A DNA stretch of 64,000 bases from the NCBI RefSeq assembly GCF_017068455.1, contig NZ_CP070608.1:3329488-3393487 (forward strand). The letters run 5' to 3'. Positions 1 through 9,334 of the stretch are shown in pieces. The notes beneath the pieces were generated by a model. The model was not told the DNA's origin. It was given only the letters and a program-made list of their open reading frames with translations, and did no database searches. The stretch is from Fulvivirga lutea (GTDB taxonomy: Bacteria > Bacteroidota > Bacteroidia > Cytophagales > Cyclobacteriaceae). The position numbers were made by a program, and so were the translations under genes. Position 1 is the stretch's first letter, and each line of letters opens with the position of its first letter.

Positions 1-1
1 T

Positions 2-508
2 TACGTTTTTGATGATGATCTATATATCATAGATCGTCCTGAAGTGCAAAAAGAAGCTCTCAAAGAACCTGAAACTGAATACAAAAAAGAGCTTGAAACC
101 AGCACTTCGGATGAACCTGTCACCAAAGATATTTCATGGCCTTCATCTTATAAAGGTGAAAATAATAAGCATATTACGATTCTAGTCAACTACCCTTCTG
201 AAGATCATATTTCAAATCAGGATGAAGAGTTTTTATTAAAAATTCTGTCAGCGGTAAACTTGTCTTTATCAGATGTAGCTATTATTAATTTAGCGAATAA
301 TCAATGTTCTCTGGAGCAATTAACTCAATTCAACACCACCAAAGTGCTTTTATTTGGATCATTAGAAAGTACTCCAGACCTAAGCAATTATCAACTAACC
401 GAACTTTCGGGCATTAAAATTCATAAAGCAAACAGCTTGGGAGAGATTCAAAATAATGTTGCTGAAAAGAAATTACTTTGGGGTAACCTGCAAAAGCTGT
501 TTTTGTAA
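2..508 (+). CDS. C-terminal part of an uncharacterised protein, possibly DNA polymerase III psi (HolD)-like
   Basis: The reading frame is open to the left edge, so this is the 3' end of a gene that starts outside the window. The visible 168 residues have a charged Glu/Lys-rich stretch (about residues 14-45) and then a compact alpha/beta domain with hydrophobic strands (ITILVNY, VAIINL, KVLLFGSL), ending in LLWGNLQKLFL. That order of strands, and the closing LW..L helix, resemble the psi subunit of the polymerase III clamp loader (HolD). This is an inference from pattern and not a firm family match. It could equally be another uracil-glycosylase-fold protein. A hairpin with a T run follows at 587-608. 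Confidence 0.4.
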   Translation, partial: YVFDDDLYIIDRPEVQKEALKEPETEYKKELETSTSDEPVTKDISWPSSYKGENNKHITILVNYPSEDHISNQDEEFLLKILSAVNLSLSDVAIINLANNQCSLEQLTQFNTTKVLLFGSLESTPDLSNYQLTELSGIKIHKANSLGEIQNNVAEKKLLWGNLQKLFL

Positions 509-565
509 CAGCCTTTCAATTGCGCATGTTTTACCTAGAATGTTTTAAAATAAGGTTTCTTATTT

Positions 566-573
566 TATATTTG
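566..573 (+). promoter_or_regulatory. candidate -7 element (TAnnTTTG) upstream of hppA
   Basis: TATATTTG matches the Bacteroidota -7 consensus exactly. The matching -33 box is weak (TTTT at 543-546, spacing 19). Transcription would begin near 578, just upstream of the hairpin at 587-608, giving hppA a leader of about 65 nt. Confidence 0.5.
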
Positions 574-586
574 TGCCGCTTTTAGC

Positions 587-608
587 AAAGGGGCTTTTTG
601 CCCTTTTT
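587..608 (+). terminator. hairpin plus T run between the first gene and hppA
   Basis: AAAGGGGC and GCCCTTT pair around a five-base TTTTT loop, and a T run follows. It may simply terminate the upstream gene, but it lies downstream of the candidate hppA promoter and so would be part of the hppA leader. Confidence 0.6.
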
Positions 609-644
609 CATTTTAAAATCAAAACAATTTATAAACTATTATCA

Positions 645-2924
645 ATGGATAATTTGATCTACGTACCGATTGGTCTTGCGCTTGTGGGACTCGTATTCAT
701 GCTCATTAAAATGGCATGGGTAAAAAAACAAAATCCAGGAAATGAGAAAATGCAGGAAATCTCTAAAAACATTAAGGATGGTGCTTTGGCATTCCTTAGT
801 GCAGAATACAGGTTACTTGCCGTTTTCGTTGTTATAGCAGCAATTGCATTGTTTGGTATATCAACTGTTGTTGATACCACAAGTTGGATGATTGTTCCTG
901 CCTTTGTAATAGGAGCTATTTTCTCAGCTGTTGCCGGAAATATTGGAATGAGAATAGCTACTGAGGCTAACGCCAGAACAACAGAAGCTGCCAGAACAAG
1001 TCTTCCTCAAGCTCTAAAAGTATCATTTGGTGGTGGAACAGTTATGGGCTTAGGTGTAGCTGGTTTAGCTGTATTAGGATTAAGCTTATTCTTTTTAATA
1101 TTCGTTGCTTCATTCGTTACTGGTGCAGATTCATTCTACAATGAAATGACAGTAGTTCTTGAGGCACTTGCAGGCTTCTCATTAGGCGCAGAGTCAATTG
1201 CACTTTTTGCACGTGTTGGCGGTGGTATATACACCAAAGCTGCTGACGTAGGTGCCGACCTTGTAGGTAAGGTAGAAGCTGGTATTCCTGAAGATGATCC
1301 TAGAAACCCTGCTACTATTGCCGATAACGTAGGTGATAACGTAGGTGACGTTGCTGGTATGGGAGCTGACCTTTTCGGTTCTTATGTGGCGACAGTATTA
1401 GCCTCAATGGTATTAGGTAACTACATCATCAAAGATATGGCAGATGCAGGGCTAGTAATTGAAGAGTTTAATGGAATGGGCCCTATCCTACTTCCAATCA
1501 TGATCGCTGGTGTTGGTATTATTTCCTCAATCATTGGAACATTCTTAGTAAGTGTAAAAGACAATACAGCAAAAGAAGCTGAAGTTCAAAAAGCATTAAA
1601 TATTGGAAATATTACTTCTATCATATTAACTGCAATAGCAGGTTGGTTTCTGATCGATTGGATGCTTCCTGAAACTATTGTTGGTATGAAATTTTTTGGT
1701 GAAGGAACATTCAATATTCCAAGCAGACATGTGTTCTACGCAACTCTTGTTGGTCTTGGTGTAGGTTACTTAATTTCATACTTCACTGAATATTATACTG
1801 CTCTAGGCAAAAAACCTGTTTTGGATATCGTTCAAAACTCTTCAACTGGTGCAGCTACTAACATTATTGCTGGTTTAGCAACGGGTATGATCTCAACGTT
1901 CTCTTCAGTAATTCTATTTGCTGTTGCTATCTGGGGATCGTACGAATTGGCTGGTTTCTATGGTGTTGCTATTGCAGCTTCTGCCATGATGGCTACTACT
2001 GCAATGCAGTTAGCTATTGACGCTTTCGGACCAATTGCTGATAATGCGGGTGGTGTTGCTGAAATGAGTGAATGCCCAGCTGAAGTAAGAGAAAGAACAG
2101 ATATTCTTGATTCAGTAGGAAACACTACTGCTGCTGTAGGTAAAGGGTTTGCTATTGCATCTGCTGCACTTACTGCGCTTGCATTATTTGCTGCTTATGT
2201 AACATTTACTGGAATTGACGGAATCAACATATTTAAAGCTGATGTATTAGCTGCTTTATTCATAGGTGGTATGATTCCGGTTGTATTTTCAGCTTTAGCT
2301 ATGAAATCTGTTGGTAAAGCCGCCATGGACATGGTAATGGAAGTAAGACGTCAGTTCAAAGAAATTCCAGGTATCATGGAAGGAACGGGCAAGCCTGATT
2401 ATAGTAAATGTGTAGAAATTTCTACTAAAGCTGCCCTAAGAGAAATGATGTTGCCGGGCGCAATTACAATCATTACTCCAATTATAATTGGTTTTGTAAT
2501 GGGGCCTGAAGCTTTAGGCAGTTATATGGCAGGTGTAGCAGTTTCTGGTGTAGTTTGGGCTATCTTCCAAAATAATGCCGGTGGTGCTTGGGACAATGCT
2601 AAAAAATCATTTGAAGCCGGTGTTATGATCAACGGAGAAATGACTTACAAAGGTTCTGATGCGCACAAAGCGGCTGTTACTGGTGATACTGTTGGTGATC
2701 CATTCAAAGATACATCTGGTCCATCTATGAACATCTTAATTAAGTTAACTTGCCTTGTAGGCTTAGTGATAGCACCTATCTTAGGTCAAATAAGCGGAAA
2801 AGGTCATGGTGAAACAACTGATAAAGAAGCTTTAGAAGCAACAAAAAATTCAGTAGAACTAACCACAGATGCTCCGAAGGCTGAAAAATTAACAAGAAAG
2901 ATCACGGCTGAAGCATCTAACTAA
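645..2924 (+). CDS. hppA: membrane-bound (K+-dependent type) ion-pumping pyrophosphatase
   Basis: Hydrolyses PPi and uses the energy to move H+ and/or Na+ out of the cytoplasm. The 759-residue, roughly 16-helix protein carries the family's substrate loops: [11 protein letters not shown] (about 200), [20 protein letters not shown] (about 215-235) and DNAGGVAEM (about 465). In GNTTAA (about 490) the alanine marks the K+-requiring subfamily; K+-independent enzymes have lysine there. Whether it pumps H+, Na+ or both cannot be settled by eye. ATG 645 was chosen over an upstream in-frame GTG at 573, because the latter overlaps the promoter and terminator hairpin and adds a non-homologous extension. 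The C-terminus has a short charged tail after the last helix. Confidence 0.95.
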   Translation: MDNLIYVPIGLALVGLVFMLIKMAWVKKQNPGNEKMQEISKNIKDGALAFLSAEYRLLAVFVVIAAIALFGISTVVDTTSWMIVPAFVIGAIFSAVAGNIGMRIATEANARTTEAARTSLPQALKVSFGGGTVMGLGVAGLAVLGLSLFFLIFVASFVTGADSFYNEMTVVLEALAGFSLGAESIALFARVGGGIYTKAADVGADLVGKVEAGIPEDDPRNPATIADNVGDNVGDVAGMGADLFGSYVATVLASMVLGNYIIKDMADAGLVIEEFNGMGPILLPIMIAGVGIISSIIGTFLVSVKDNTAKEAEVQKALNIGNITSIILTAIAGWFLIDWMLPETIVGMKFFGEGTFNIPSRHVFYATLVGLGVGYLISYFTEYYTALGKKPVLDIVQNSSTGAATNIIAGLATGMISTFSSVILFAVAIWGSYELAGFYGVAIAASAMMATTAMQLAIDAFGPIADNAGGVAEMSECPAEVRERTDILDSVGNTTAAVGKGFAIASAALTALALFAAYVTFTGIDGINIFKADVLAALFIGGMIPVVFSALAMKSVGKAAMDMVMEVRRQFKEIPGIMEGTGKPDYSKCVEISTKAALREMMLPGAITIITPIIIGFVMGPEALGSYMAGVAVSGVVWAIFQNNAGGAWDNAKKSFEAGVMINGEMTYKGSDAHKAAVTGDTVGDPFKDTSGPSMNILIKLTCLVGLVIAPILGQISGKGHGETTDKEALEATKNSVELTTDAPKAEKLTRKITAEASN

Positions 2925-2946
2925 TAGTTAGAAAAATACATTATTT

Positions 2947-2974
2947 AAAAGCCTCATCATCGATGGGGCTTTTT
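2947..2974 (+). terminator. intrinsic terminator after hppA
   Basis: AAAAGCCTCATC pairs with GATGGGGCTTTT (one G-T wobble, ATC loop) and runs into a T tract, 22 bases after the hppA stop. Confidence 0.85.
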
Positions 2975-3021
2975 ATGTTTATAGGTAATTGAATATATTT
3001 ATCTATACTTGATTAAATACT

Positions 3022-3462
3022 ATGAAAATAATCAACACACTCACTCTCACTTTAATTGTATTATTCTGCTATTCAGCGGCTTCAGCCCAAACTGAGGTAA
3101 CTGGCAAGTGGAAAACAATTGATGATGAAACTGGCGAAGCTAAATCCGTTGTTGAAATCTATGAAAAGGACGGTGCCATTTACGGTAAAATTGTGAAATT
3201 ATTCGACCGTGAAGGTTTAGACCCCGATCCGGTTTGTGACAAATGCCCTACCGATGACCCTCGCTACAATAAAAAGGTGATTGGTATGGAAATTATGAAA
3301 AATCTTAAAAAGGATGGAAATGAATATGCCGGAGGTACTGTTCTTAAACCAGACGAAGGAAAGATTTATAAATGTAAAATTTGGCTGGAAAACGATAAAT
3401 TGTACGTGCGTGGCTATTGGGGCTTTTTCTATCGAACACAAACATGGGAACGTTACAATTAA
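3022..3462 (+). CDS. secreted DUF2147 family protein
   Basis: 146 residues. Residues 1-22 form a signal peptide ending ASA-Q. The mature part matches the DUF2147 pattern: GKWKTIDDETG, then SVVEIYEKDG, IYGKIVKL, a Cys-x-x-Cys (CDKC), and a C-terminal RGYWGFFYRTQTW. The family is a small lipocalin-like beta barrel exported to the periplasm or outer membrane. Its function is not established. It is monocistronic, with the hppA terminator on its left. TATACTTG at 3004-3011 is a near-consensus -7 element. Confidence 0.85.
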   Translation: MKIINTLTLTLIVLFCYSAASAQTEVTGKWKTIDDETGEAKSVVEIYEKDGAIYGKIVKLFDREGLDPDPVCDKCPTDDPRYNKKVIGMEIMKNLKKDGNEYAGGTVLKPDEGKIYKCKIWLENDKLYVRGYWGFFYRTQTWERYN

Positions 3463-3574
3463 AGGCTTATAATTCAATCTATCTTGAATATTTACCGCTT
3501 AAACGATAAAAGTAGAATCACTTCAAACACCTTGGTTACCTCCAATAAACAAATTGTATAAAACGAAGAGCTCC

Positions 3575-4114
3575 ATGAACGAAAAGGATATATTCGAAAA
3601 GATATGTAAGGGAGATGAACGAGCTCTGGAAATTCTGTATAAAAAGTATTACAGAATGATGACCCAAATGGTCATGAAAAATAGTGGCACGGAGCAAGAG
3701 GCCAAGGATATATACCAGGAAGCTCTTGTTGTATTTTGGCAAAAGTCAATAAGTGGAAACTTAACGTTGACTTCGAAAATAAGTACGTATATCTATAGTA
3801 TTTGCCAAAATCTCTGGCGCAAAGAGTTAGATAGAAAAAGGAGGCTTTCTTCTGAAGAAAAAGATTCTGTTGAATATCAGGAGCATGACAAAGAAGAAAG
3901 AGCCAAACTAATAAATGAGTGTATTAACCAAATGGGCGATACATGCAGAAAAGTTTTAATGTATTACTATTTCGATGGTTTATCCATGCAAGATATTGCC
4001 GATAAACTAGGTTTTGCTAATACTAATACCGCTAAAACCAAGAAATATAAGTGCAAACAAAAATTGGATGAATTGGTCAAATCTCTGTATTCAGAGAAAG
4101 ACTTTTTGGATTAA
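3575..4114 (+). CDS. ECF-type RNA polymerase sigma factor
   Basis: 179 residues. Region 2 is near the N-terminus (YKKYYRMM, then EQEAKDIYQEALVVFW, which fits the -10 recognition helix) and region 4 near the C-terminus (CRKVLMYYYFDGLSMQDIADKLG, a helix-turn-helix). It directs RNA polymerase to a dedicated regulon. ATG 3575 is preferred to an in-frame TTG at 3554 because a GAAGAG ribosome site lies just upstream. It is followed five bases later by a membrane protein that looks like its anti-sigma factor. The region 4 HTH is slightly extended (NTNTAKTKKYKCKQKL). Confidence 0.9.
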   Translation: MNEKDIFEKICKGDERALEILYKKYYRMMTQMVMKNSGTEQEAKDIYQEALVVFWQKSISGNLTLTSKISTYIYSICQNLWRKELDRKRRLSSEEKDSVEYQEHDKEERAKLINECINQMGDTCRKVLMYYYFDGLSMQDIADKLGFANTNTAKTKKYKCKQKLDELVKSLYSEKDFLD

Positions 4115-4119
4115 GATAT

Positions 4120-4977
4120 ATGAAAAACACAGAATTAATTAACGCCTACTTTGACGGGGAGTTGAGTGAAGTTGATAAAGAGACGTTTATTAAAAGGCTC
4201 AACGCAGAGCCCGATCTAAAAAAGGAATTTGATTTCCATTCTGATATTATAGAAGGTATCAAGAGTGCAAGAAAGGCTGAATTAAAAGCTAAGCTTGATG
4301 CTGTTTCCGTTGGTGCAGGAGGTATGTCTGAGGGAATTTCCGTTACAAAACTTGTCGCTATCATCAGTGGAGCGGCCTTAATTGCTACTGTTTCTTATTT
4401 TACCTTAACGAAAAGTGAGAATACGCAGGAGATTTTGGCTCCAAAAGAAATTTCTGAGCCTATTGAAAATCTTCTTCCAGCTAACTCTGAAGATGAAACT
4501 GATAATAATCTAGAAGAGTCAATTGCAGGAAAAGAAAAACAAGTGCTGGACAAAACACAAAGCATTTCTAAGAATGCTTCTTCACAGGCAGAAATAAGAA
4601 AACCTGAAATACATAAACCTACGCTTGTTGAGCCTTTGGAAATTGAAGAAGAATCAGACGAAGAAGTAGCACCTGTATCTGGGTTGGAAGAAAAGCCTTC
4701 AATAGCTCCATCTTCAATTGATATTAGTGTTGATGACAGTAAGAGGAAATACGATTTCCATTATCAACTTAAAGAAGGCAAACTTTACTTATTTGGCTCA
4801 TTTGATAAAGGATTGTATGAAATCCTGGAATTCAATTCTTCTGAAGGAAAGATTCTCTATTTGTTCTACAAAGGCAATTATTACGACATCAAACAGAATT
4901 CTGAAGAGATTCAGGAGTTGAAAGAAGTTAACGAACCTAGCCTTATAAAAAGTTTAGAATCTGTAAGACAAAAATAA
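4120..4977 (+). CDS. probable anti-sigma factor, single-pass membrane protein
   Basis: 285 residues. The N-terminus (LINAYFDGELSEVDKETFIKRL) is the Bacteroidota anti-sigma type without a zinc-binding Cys/His set. One transmembrane helix lies at about 70-95. A long acidic, Pro/Glu-rich periplasmic linker follows, then a small C-terminal domain (YDFHYQLKEGKLYLFGSF) that may sense an envelope signal. It starts five bases after the sigma gene, so the two are surely co-transcribed. The role is inferred from position and topology. The terminal domain is not one I recognise. Confidence 0.75.
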   Translation: MKNTELINAYFDGELSEVDKETFIKRLNAEPDLKKEFDFHSDIIEGIKSARKAELKAKLDAVSVGAGGMSEGISVTKLVAIISGAALIATVSYFTLTKSENTQEILAPKEISEPIENLLPANSEDETDNNLEESIAGKEKQVLDKTQSISKNASSQAEIRKPEIHKPTLVEPLEIEEESDEEVAPVSGLEEKPSIAPSSIDISVDDSKRKYDFHYQLKEGKLYLFGSFDKGLYEILEFNSSEGKILYLFYKGNYYDIKQNSEEIQELKEVNEPSLIKSLESVRQK

Positions 4978-5004
4978 AAAGATAGTTTTTTCTATTTAGT
5001 GTGC

Positions 5005-5041
5005 ACCCCTGGATGATCCGCCTTTCATTCAGGGGTTTTTT
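5005..5041 (+). terminator. intrinsic terminator after the sigma/anti-sigma operon
   Basis: ACCCCTGGATGA pairs with TCATTCAGGGGT (one G-T), followed by TTTTTT. Confidence 0.9.
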
Positions 5042-5100
5042 ATGCCCGCTCACAATCGAGAAGAAAGAATAATTTACTTACTTTTGATCTTCTTAAAATT

Positions 5101-6000
5101 ATGGGCGACAAAGACAGTAAATCAAGAAAGAAAAAGAAACTAGGTAGCTACCCATCTTTTAGCGTAATCTTCAGCATTACCTTATCTCTATTTGTTATTG
5201 GCCTGTTTGGTTTGCTTATATTACATGCCAACAGACTTTCAGAAATAGTAAGGGAAAATGTAGAAATTCAGGTCTATCTGAACAAAGACATTTCTCAGAA
5301 TCAAAAAATACAAGTCTTTAAAACACTATCATCAAAAGAGTATGTAGCCAAGCAGAACGATGAAGTACAGATTTCATTCATATCAAAGGAAGAGGCCGAA
5401 AAACAATTTATAGAAGACACAGGAGAAGATTTTAAAGAATTTCTGGGTGAGAACCCACTGAGAGATGCTTACATAGTAAAAATAGCTCCTGAGCAACAAC
5501 AGACTGCTAATCTAAAAACAATTAAAAAAGAGCTGGAAAAGCTAAGTGGTGTTTTTGAAGTGGTCTATGTCGAAAACCTGGTTGACTCAATCAATGAAAA
5601 CATGACCAAAATTGCGCTCTTTTTACTAGGTTTCGCTGTTATTTTGCTGTTAGTGGTAATCATACTTATTAATAATACCATAAAACTGGCGTTATTCTCC
5701 CAGCGATTTTTAATCAGAAGTATGCAACTGGTTGGGGCTACCTCCGGGTTTATTCAAAGGCCTTTTCTTATGAGGTCTATTTTCAATGGTATTTTGGCAG
5801 GTATACTTTCTTCTGTCCTACTCTATTCTTTAATGAATTTTGCAAACAGCAAAATACAAGACCTTGAAACGCTTCAGGAAATCGATAAAATTTTAATATT
5901 ATTTATGTCACTGCTCGTAATTGGCGGTGTAATTGGACTGCTAAGTACTTACCGCTCTGTAAGGAAGTATCTTAAAATGTCATTAGACGAACTTTACTAA
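5101..6000 (+). CDS. ftsX: cell division ABC-transporter-like permease FtsX
   Basis: 299 residues. A basic cytoplasmic N-terminus (KSRKKKKLG) is followed by TM1 at about 22-43, a periplasmic domain at about 45-165 containing the family's strand VEIQVYLNKDIS and the ISKEEAEKQF motif, and three C-terminal helices ending in LSTYRSVRKYLKMSLDELY. FtsX with FtsE controls septal peptidoglycan hydrolases. ftsE is not adjacent here, as is usual in Bacteroidota. This is the first gene of a tight operon, four bases before the next gene. TACTTTTG at 5079-5086 is a perfect -7 element, though its -33 box is poor. Confidence 0.93.
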   Translation: MGDKDSKSRKKKKLGSYPSFSVIFSITLSLFVIGLFGLLILHANRLSEIVRENVEIQVYLNKDISQNQKIQVFKTLSSKEYVAKQNDEVQISFISKEEAEKQFIEDTGEDFKEFLGENPLRDAYIVKIAPEQQQTANLKTIKKELEKLSGVFEVVYVENLVDSINENMTKIALFLLGFAVILLLVVIILINNTIKLALFSQRFLIRSMQLVGATSGFIQRPFLMRSIFNGILAGILSSVLLYSLMNFANSKIQDLETLQEIDKILILFMSLLVIGGVIGLLSTYRSVRKYLKMSLDELY

Positions 6001-6003
6001 CAA

Positions 6004-6213
6004 ATGGAAAAAAATAACAAAATGCCTTTTGGCACTAAGAATTATAAAATCATGCTTTTTGGCCTTGCACTTCTCGTTGTAGGGTTTATTGTAATGAGTT
6101 CTGATTCTGAGCCTTTTGGTTTTGGATTTCTCGGACTTACACTGGGTCCTATCTTGGTATTTTTAGGATTCTTAGTTGAAATAGCAGCAATTCTATACAA
6201 TCCTAAAAAGTAA
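6004..6213 (+). CDS. small DUF3098 membrane protein
   Basis: 69 residues: a short polar start (KMPFGTKNYKIML), two hydrophobic helices (about 17-32 and 40-63), and a Lys-Lys end. It matches DUF3098, which in Bacteroidota sits between ftsX and uppP. Its function is unknown. The conserved position suggests a link to division or wall-precursor recycling, but that is inference. It is followed directly by uppP with no spacing. Confidence 0.88.
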   Translation: MEKNNKMPFGTKNYKIMLFGLALLVVGFIVMSSDSEPFGFGFLGLTLGPILVFLGFLVEIAAILYNPKK

Positions 6214-7011
6214 ATGTCTGCAATTGAAGCGCTTGTATTAGGCATTATACAAGGTCTAACAGAATTCCTGCCTGTAAGTAGTAGCGGCCATTTGGAACTA
6301 GGGGCACTGCTGTTGAATATAAAACCAGGCAATAATCTACTTTTTGCCATCATAGTGCATGGTGCGACTGCACTTAGTACAATTGTCGTTTTTAGAAATA
6401 CTATTTGGCAGTTAATTAAAAGCCTATTTCAATTCAAGCTCAATGAAGATACTAAGCTTATCATCCAGATCGTAATATCGATGATACCCGTTGGTGTGGT
6501 TGGGCTCTTCTTCGAGAAAGAGATTGAATCTTTCTTTTCAGGAAATGTAGTTTTAGTAGCATCCATGCTCGGTATAACAGGCATTTTATTATTGCTGACA
6601 TACTATGCTAAAAATACAACCAAAGAATTATCTTACACCAAAGCTTTCATTATCGGCATTGCACAGGCAATAGCTATCATGCCGGGAATATCAAGATCAG
6701 GGGCTACTATCTCAACTGCACTTCTACTTGGAGTAAACAGAGAGAAAGCTGCCAAATTTTCTTTTTTAATGGTTCTGCCCCCAATTTTAGGTGCAACGCT
6801 ATTAAAAGTGAAAGATTACTTCGAAGCACCTTCAGCCACTGACAATTCATTGGCTATTCTACCAATGATACTTGGGTTTTTGGCTGCTTTTATATCCGGT
6901 CTACTGGCATGTACCTGGATGATTAACCTTGTTAAGCGAGGCAAGCTCATCTATTTTGCAATTTATTGTATCCTAATTTCAATTATTGCTTTATCTGTAA
7001 CCTTGTTCTAA
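6214..7011 (+). CDS. uppP: undecaprenyl-diphosphatase UppP (BacA family)
   Basis: Recycles undecaprenyl pyrophosphate to the monophosphate carrier used for peptidoglycan and other glycans; overexpressed homologues give bacitracin tolerance. The 265-residue polytopic protein has the catalytic segment GLTEFLPVSSSGH (14-26) and the second conserved loop MPGISRSGATI (about 156-166). Length and helix pattern are normal. The stop codon overlaps the truB start (TAATG). Confidence 0.95.
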   Translation: MSAIEALVLGIIQGLTEFLPVSSSGHLELGALLLNIKPGNNLLFAIIVHGATALSTIVVFRNTIWQLIKSLFQFKLNEDTKLIIQIVISMIPVGVVGLFFEKEIESFFSGNVVLVASMLGITGILLLLTYYAKNTTKELSYTKAFIIGIAQAIAIMPGISRSGATISTALLLGVNREKAAKFSFLMVLPPILGATLLKVKDYFEAPSATDNSLAILPMILGFLAAFISGLLACTWMINLVKRGKLIYFAIYCILISIIALSVTLF

Positions 7012-7679
7012 TGGACCCAAATGCAGCACCACAAGATCCCGGAGAAGTATTGCTTGTCGACAAGCCATTAGAATGGACATCTTTTGATGTTGTAAAAAAG
7101 CTAAGGTATCACCTGAAAGTTAAAAAAATAGGACATGCAGGCACATTAGATCCACTAGCTACCGGACTATTGATTTTGTGTACTGGTAAGAAAACAAAGC
7201 AGATTGAAAGTTTCCAGGCACAGGAAAAGGAATATACAGGAACATTTACTATTGGTAGCACAACTCCCTCTTACGACCTTGAAACTGAAATTGAAAACAC
7301 ACAACCTATCAACCATATAACAAGGGAAGATCTTATAAATGCTGCCACTAAATTAACAGGCATAATCGATCAGGTTCCACCTACATTTTCAGCTATAAAA
7401 GTGGACGGCAAGCGTGCGTATAAGGGAGCTCGAGCAGGCGAAAAAGTAGAACTCAAATCTCGTAAAGTTGAAATAAAGGACTTTGAGATAGTAAATAGTA
7501 ACGAACAGGTAATTGAATTTAGAATTGTTTGTTCCAAGGGCACCTATATTCGTAGTATTGCTCGTGACTTTGGTGAGCTATTAGGCGTTGGTGCTTATTT
7601 ATCTTCACTTAGAAGAACAAGAATTGGCGATTATCATGTTAGTGATGCTAAAACCATTGAAGAATTAACTTCTAAATGA
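7011..7679 (+). CDS. truB: tRNA pseudouridine(55) synthase TruB
   Basis: Makes the pseudouridine in the T loop of tRNAs. 222 residues. The catalytic aspartate is D47 in [12 protein letters not shown], and other family blocks are present: [43 protein letters not shown] and [13 protein letters not shown]. It is a short form without a long PUA tail. ATG 7011, overlapping the uppP stop, was chosen over an upstream non-ATG start at 6966, because the preferred start gives the normal N-terminus. The end overlaps ribF by four bases (ATGA). Confidence 0.95.
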   Translation: MDPNAAPQDPGEVLLVDKPLEWTSFDVVKKLRYHLKVKKIGHAGTLDPLATGLLILCTGKKTKQIESFQAQEKEYTGTFTIGSTTPSYDLETEIENTQPINHITREDLINAATKLTGIIDQVPPTFSAIKVDGKRAYKGARAGEKVELKSRKVEIKDFEIVNSNEQVIEFRIVCSKGTYIRSIARDFGELLGVGAYLSSLRRTRIGDYHVSDAKTIEELTSK

Positions 7680-8611
7680 ATATCTATCATAAACTAGAAG
7701 ATTTTAAACCATTAGACTACGCTGTTGTAACTAGCGGTACGTTTGACGGTGTGCACATTGGCCATCAAAAGATTCTTGCTCGCGTTAACGAAATCGCCAG
7801 AAAAAATAATGGTGAAAGTGTATTAATTACCTTTTGGCCACACCCACGGCTAGTTTTATATCCTGATGATTCCACTCTCAAGCTTCTCAACACGTTTGAA
7901 GAAAAGGCCGAACTACTCAGAGAACAAGGTATCGATCATTTGCTTAGAATTCCATTTACCAAGGAATTTTCAAAACTTAGCTCGGAAGAATTTATTCAAA
8001 AAGTGCTGGTAGAAACCATTGCCACCAAAAAATTGGTTATTGGCTACGACCATCGTTTTGGAAATAATAGAGAAGGCAGATTTGAGCAATTAAAAGCGAA
8101 TTCTTCCAGATATGGCTTTGATGTGGAAGAAATTTCAAAGCAAGAGGTTGATCATATAGGTGTAAGCTCTACTAAAATAAGGCAGTCATTGTTCAATGGT
8201 GAGGTACACATTGCGCGTGATTTACTCGGCAGTGATTACTCAATAACCGGAAGAGTAGTGAAGGGAGAAAAAATTGGGAGAATTATTGGTTTTCCTACAG
8301 CCAATTTGGAAATAGATTCTAAACATAAATTAATACCAGCCGATGGCTCTTACGCTGTGATGGTAAATATTGATCATTCACAATACAAAGGAATGATGAA
8401 TATAGGCTACAGACCAACAGTGAACGGTAAAACAAAAACTATAGAAGTTCATATCTTTGATTTTGATAAAGATATTTATGGCGAAAGCTTAAAAGTTTCT
8501 TTTAAAAAGATGATCCGGGAAGAAAAGAAGTTTGAAGATATTGAGTCACTCAAATTTCAACTTGAACTGGATAAAAAAATTGCATTAACTATACTAAATG
8601 ATTCACTATGA
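7676..8611 (+). CDS. ribF: bifunctional riboflavin kinase / FAD synthetase
   Basis: Converts riboflavin to FMN and FMN to FAD. 311 residues. The N-terminal nucleotidyltransferase domain has [11 protein letters not shown] (21-31) and [10 protein letters not shown]. The C-terminal kinase domain has [20 protein letters not shown] (about 192-211) with the PTAN motif, and a late [13 protein letters not shown] helix. It overlaps truB and scoA by four bases on each side, so translation is probably coupled. The truB-ribF pairing is common across bacteria. Confidence 0.95.
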   Translation: MNIYHKLEDFKPLDYAVVTSGTFDGVHIGHQKILARVNEIARKNNGESVLITFWPHPRLVLYPDDSTLKLLNTFEEKAELLREQGIDHLLRIPFTKEFSKLSSEEFIQKVLVETIATKKLVIGYDHRFGNNREGRFEQLKANSSRYGFDVEEISKQEVDHIGVSSTKIRQSLFNGEVHIARDLLGSDYSITGRVVKGEKIGRIIGFPTANLEIDSKHKLIPADGSYAVMVNIDHSQYKGMMNIGYRPTVNGKTKTIEVHIFDFDKDIYGESLKVSFKKMIREEKKFEDIESLKFQLELDKKIALTILNDSL

Positions 8612-9306
8612 TTAATAAAGTAGTTAAAGATGCTGATGAAGCAGTAAAAGATATTCATGACAATGCAGTTCTAATGCTAGGCGGCTTCGGCCTTTGTGGT
8701 ATACCAGAAAATAGCATTTCTGCTTTGCTTAAAACTGGTGTTAAAGGCCTTACGTGCATTTCTAATAATGCCGGTGTCGATGATTTTGGTATAGGGCTTA
8801 TGCTAAAGACACGCCAGGTAAAAAAGATGATTTCTTCGTATGTAGGAGAAAATGCAGAGTTTGAAAGGCAACTACTTGCAGGCGAACTGGAAGTAGACCT
8901 TATACCTCAGGGAACTTTGGCGGAAAGAATTAGAGCCGGAGGTGCTGGAATTCCTGCCTTCTTTACACCTGCGGGTTACGGAACAGAAGTGGCTGAAGGT
9001 AAAGAGGTAAGAGAATTTCACGGCAAAAAGTATTTGATGGAAGAATGGCTTCAGGCAGATTTCTCTTTAGTGAAAGCATGGAAAGGCGATTCTGCTGGAA
9101 ATCTTATATTTAAAGGTACTGCCAGAAATTTTAACCCCATGATGGCTGCAGCTGGGAAAATTACCATTGCTGAAGTGGAAGAATTAGTTCCTCTTGGTGA
9201 ATTGAATCCAAATGAAATTCACACACCGGGCATTTACGTTCAGAGAATTTTTGAAGGTAAGAATTACGAAAAGAGAATTGAACAACTCACTGTAACGCAA
9301 AAGTAA
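8608..9306 (+). CDS. scoA: 3-oxoacid (succinyl-CoA:acetoacetate) CoA-transferase subunit A
   Basis: 232 residues. It shows the CoA-transferase family I alpha-subunit blocks: [15 protein letters not shown] (about 23-37), [12 protein letters not shown], and [21 protein letters not shown], followed by the TPAGYGT turn. With ScoB it moves CoA between succinate and acetoacetate, for ketone-body or branched-chain amino acid catabolism. Normally scoB follows within a few bases. Here it is separated by a four-helix-bundle gene. Confidence 0.93.
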   Translation: MINKVVKDADEAVKDIHDNAVLMLGGFGLCGIPENSISALLKTGVKGLTCISNNAGVDDFGIGLMLKTRQVKKMISSYVGENAEFERQLLAGELEVDLIPQGTLAERIRAGGAGIPAFFTPAGYGTEVAEGKEVREFHGKKYLMEEWLQADFSLVKAWKGDSAGNLIFKGTARNFNPMMAAAGKITIAEVEELVPLGELNPNEIHTPGIYVQRIFEGKNYEKRIEQLTVTQK

Positions 9307-9334
9307 TTTGAAAATCAATTAATTTGAAAATGAG
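9305..9334 (+). repeat. left inverted flank of the four-helix-bundle cassette
   Basis: It contains two copies of ATTTGA (9306-9311 and 9322-9327) sixteen bases apart. The 30-base segment matches the reverse complement of 9686-9715 at about 19 of 30 positions. It begins just inside the scoA stop codon. Confidence 0.5.

Noticed and set aside
573-644. Upstream GTG start extending hppA by 24 residues
   Set aside because: The extension overlaps the -7 element and terminator hairpin and does not resemble pyrophosphatase N-termini.
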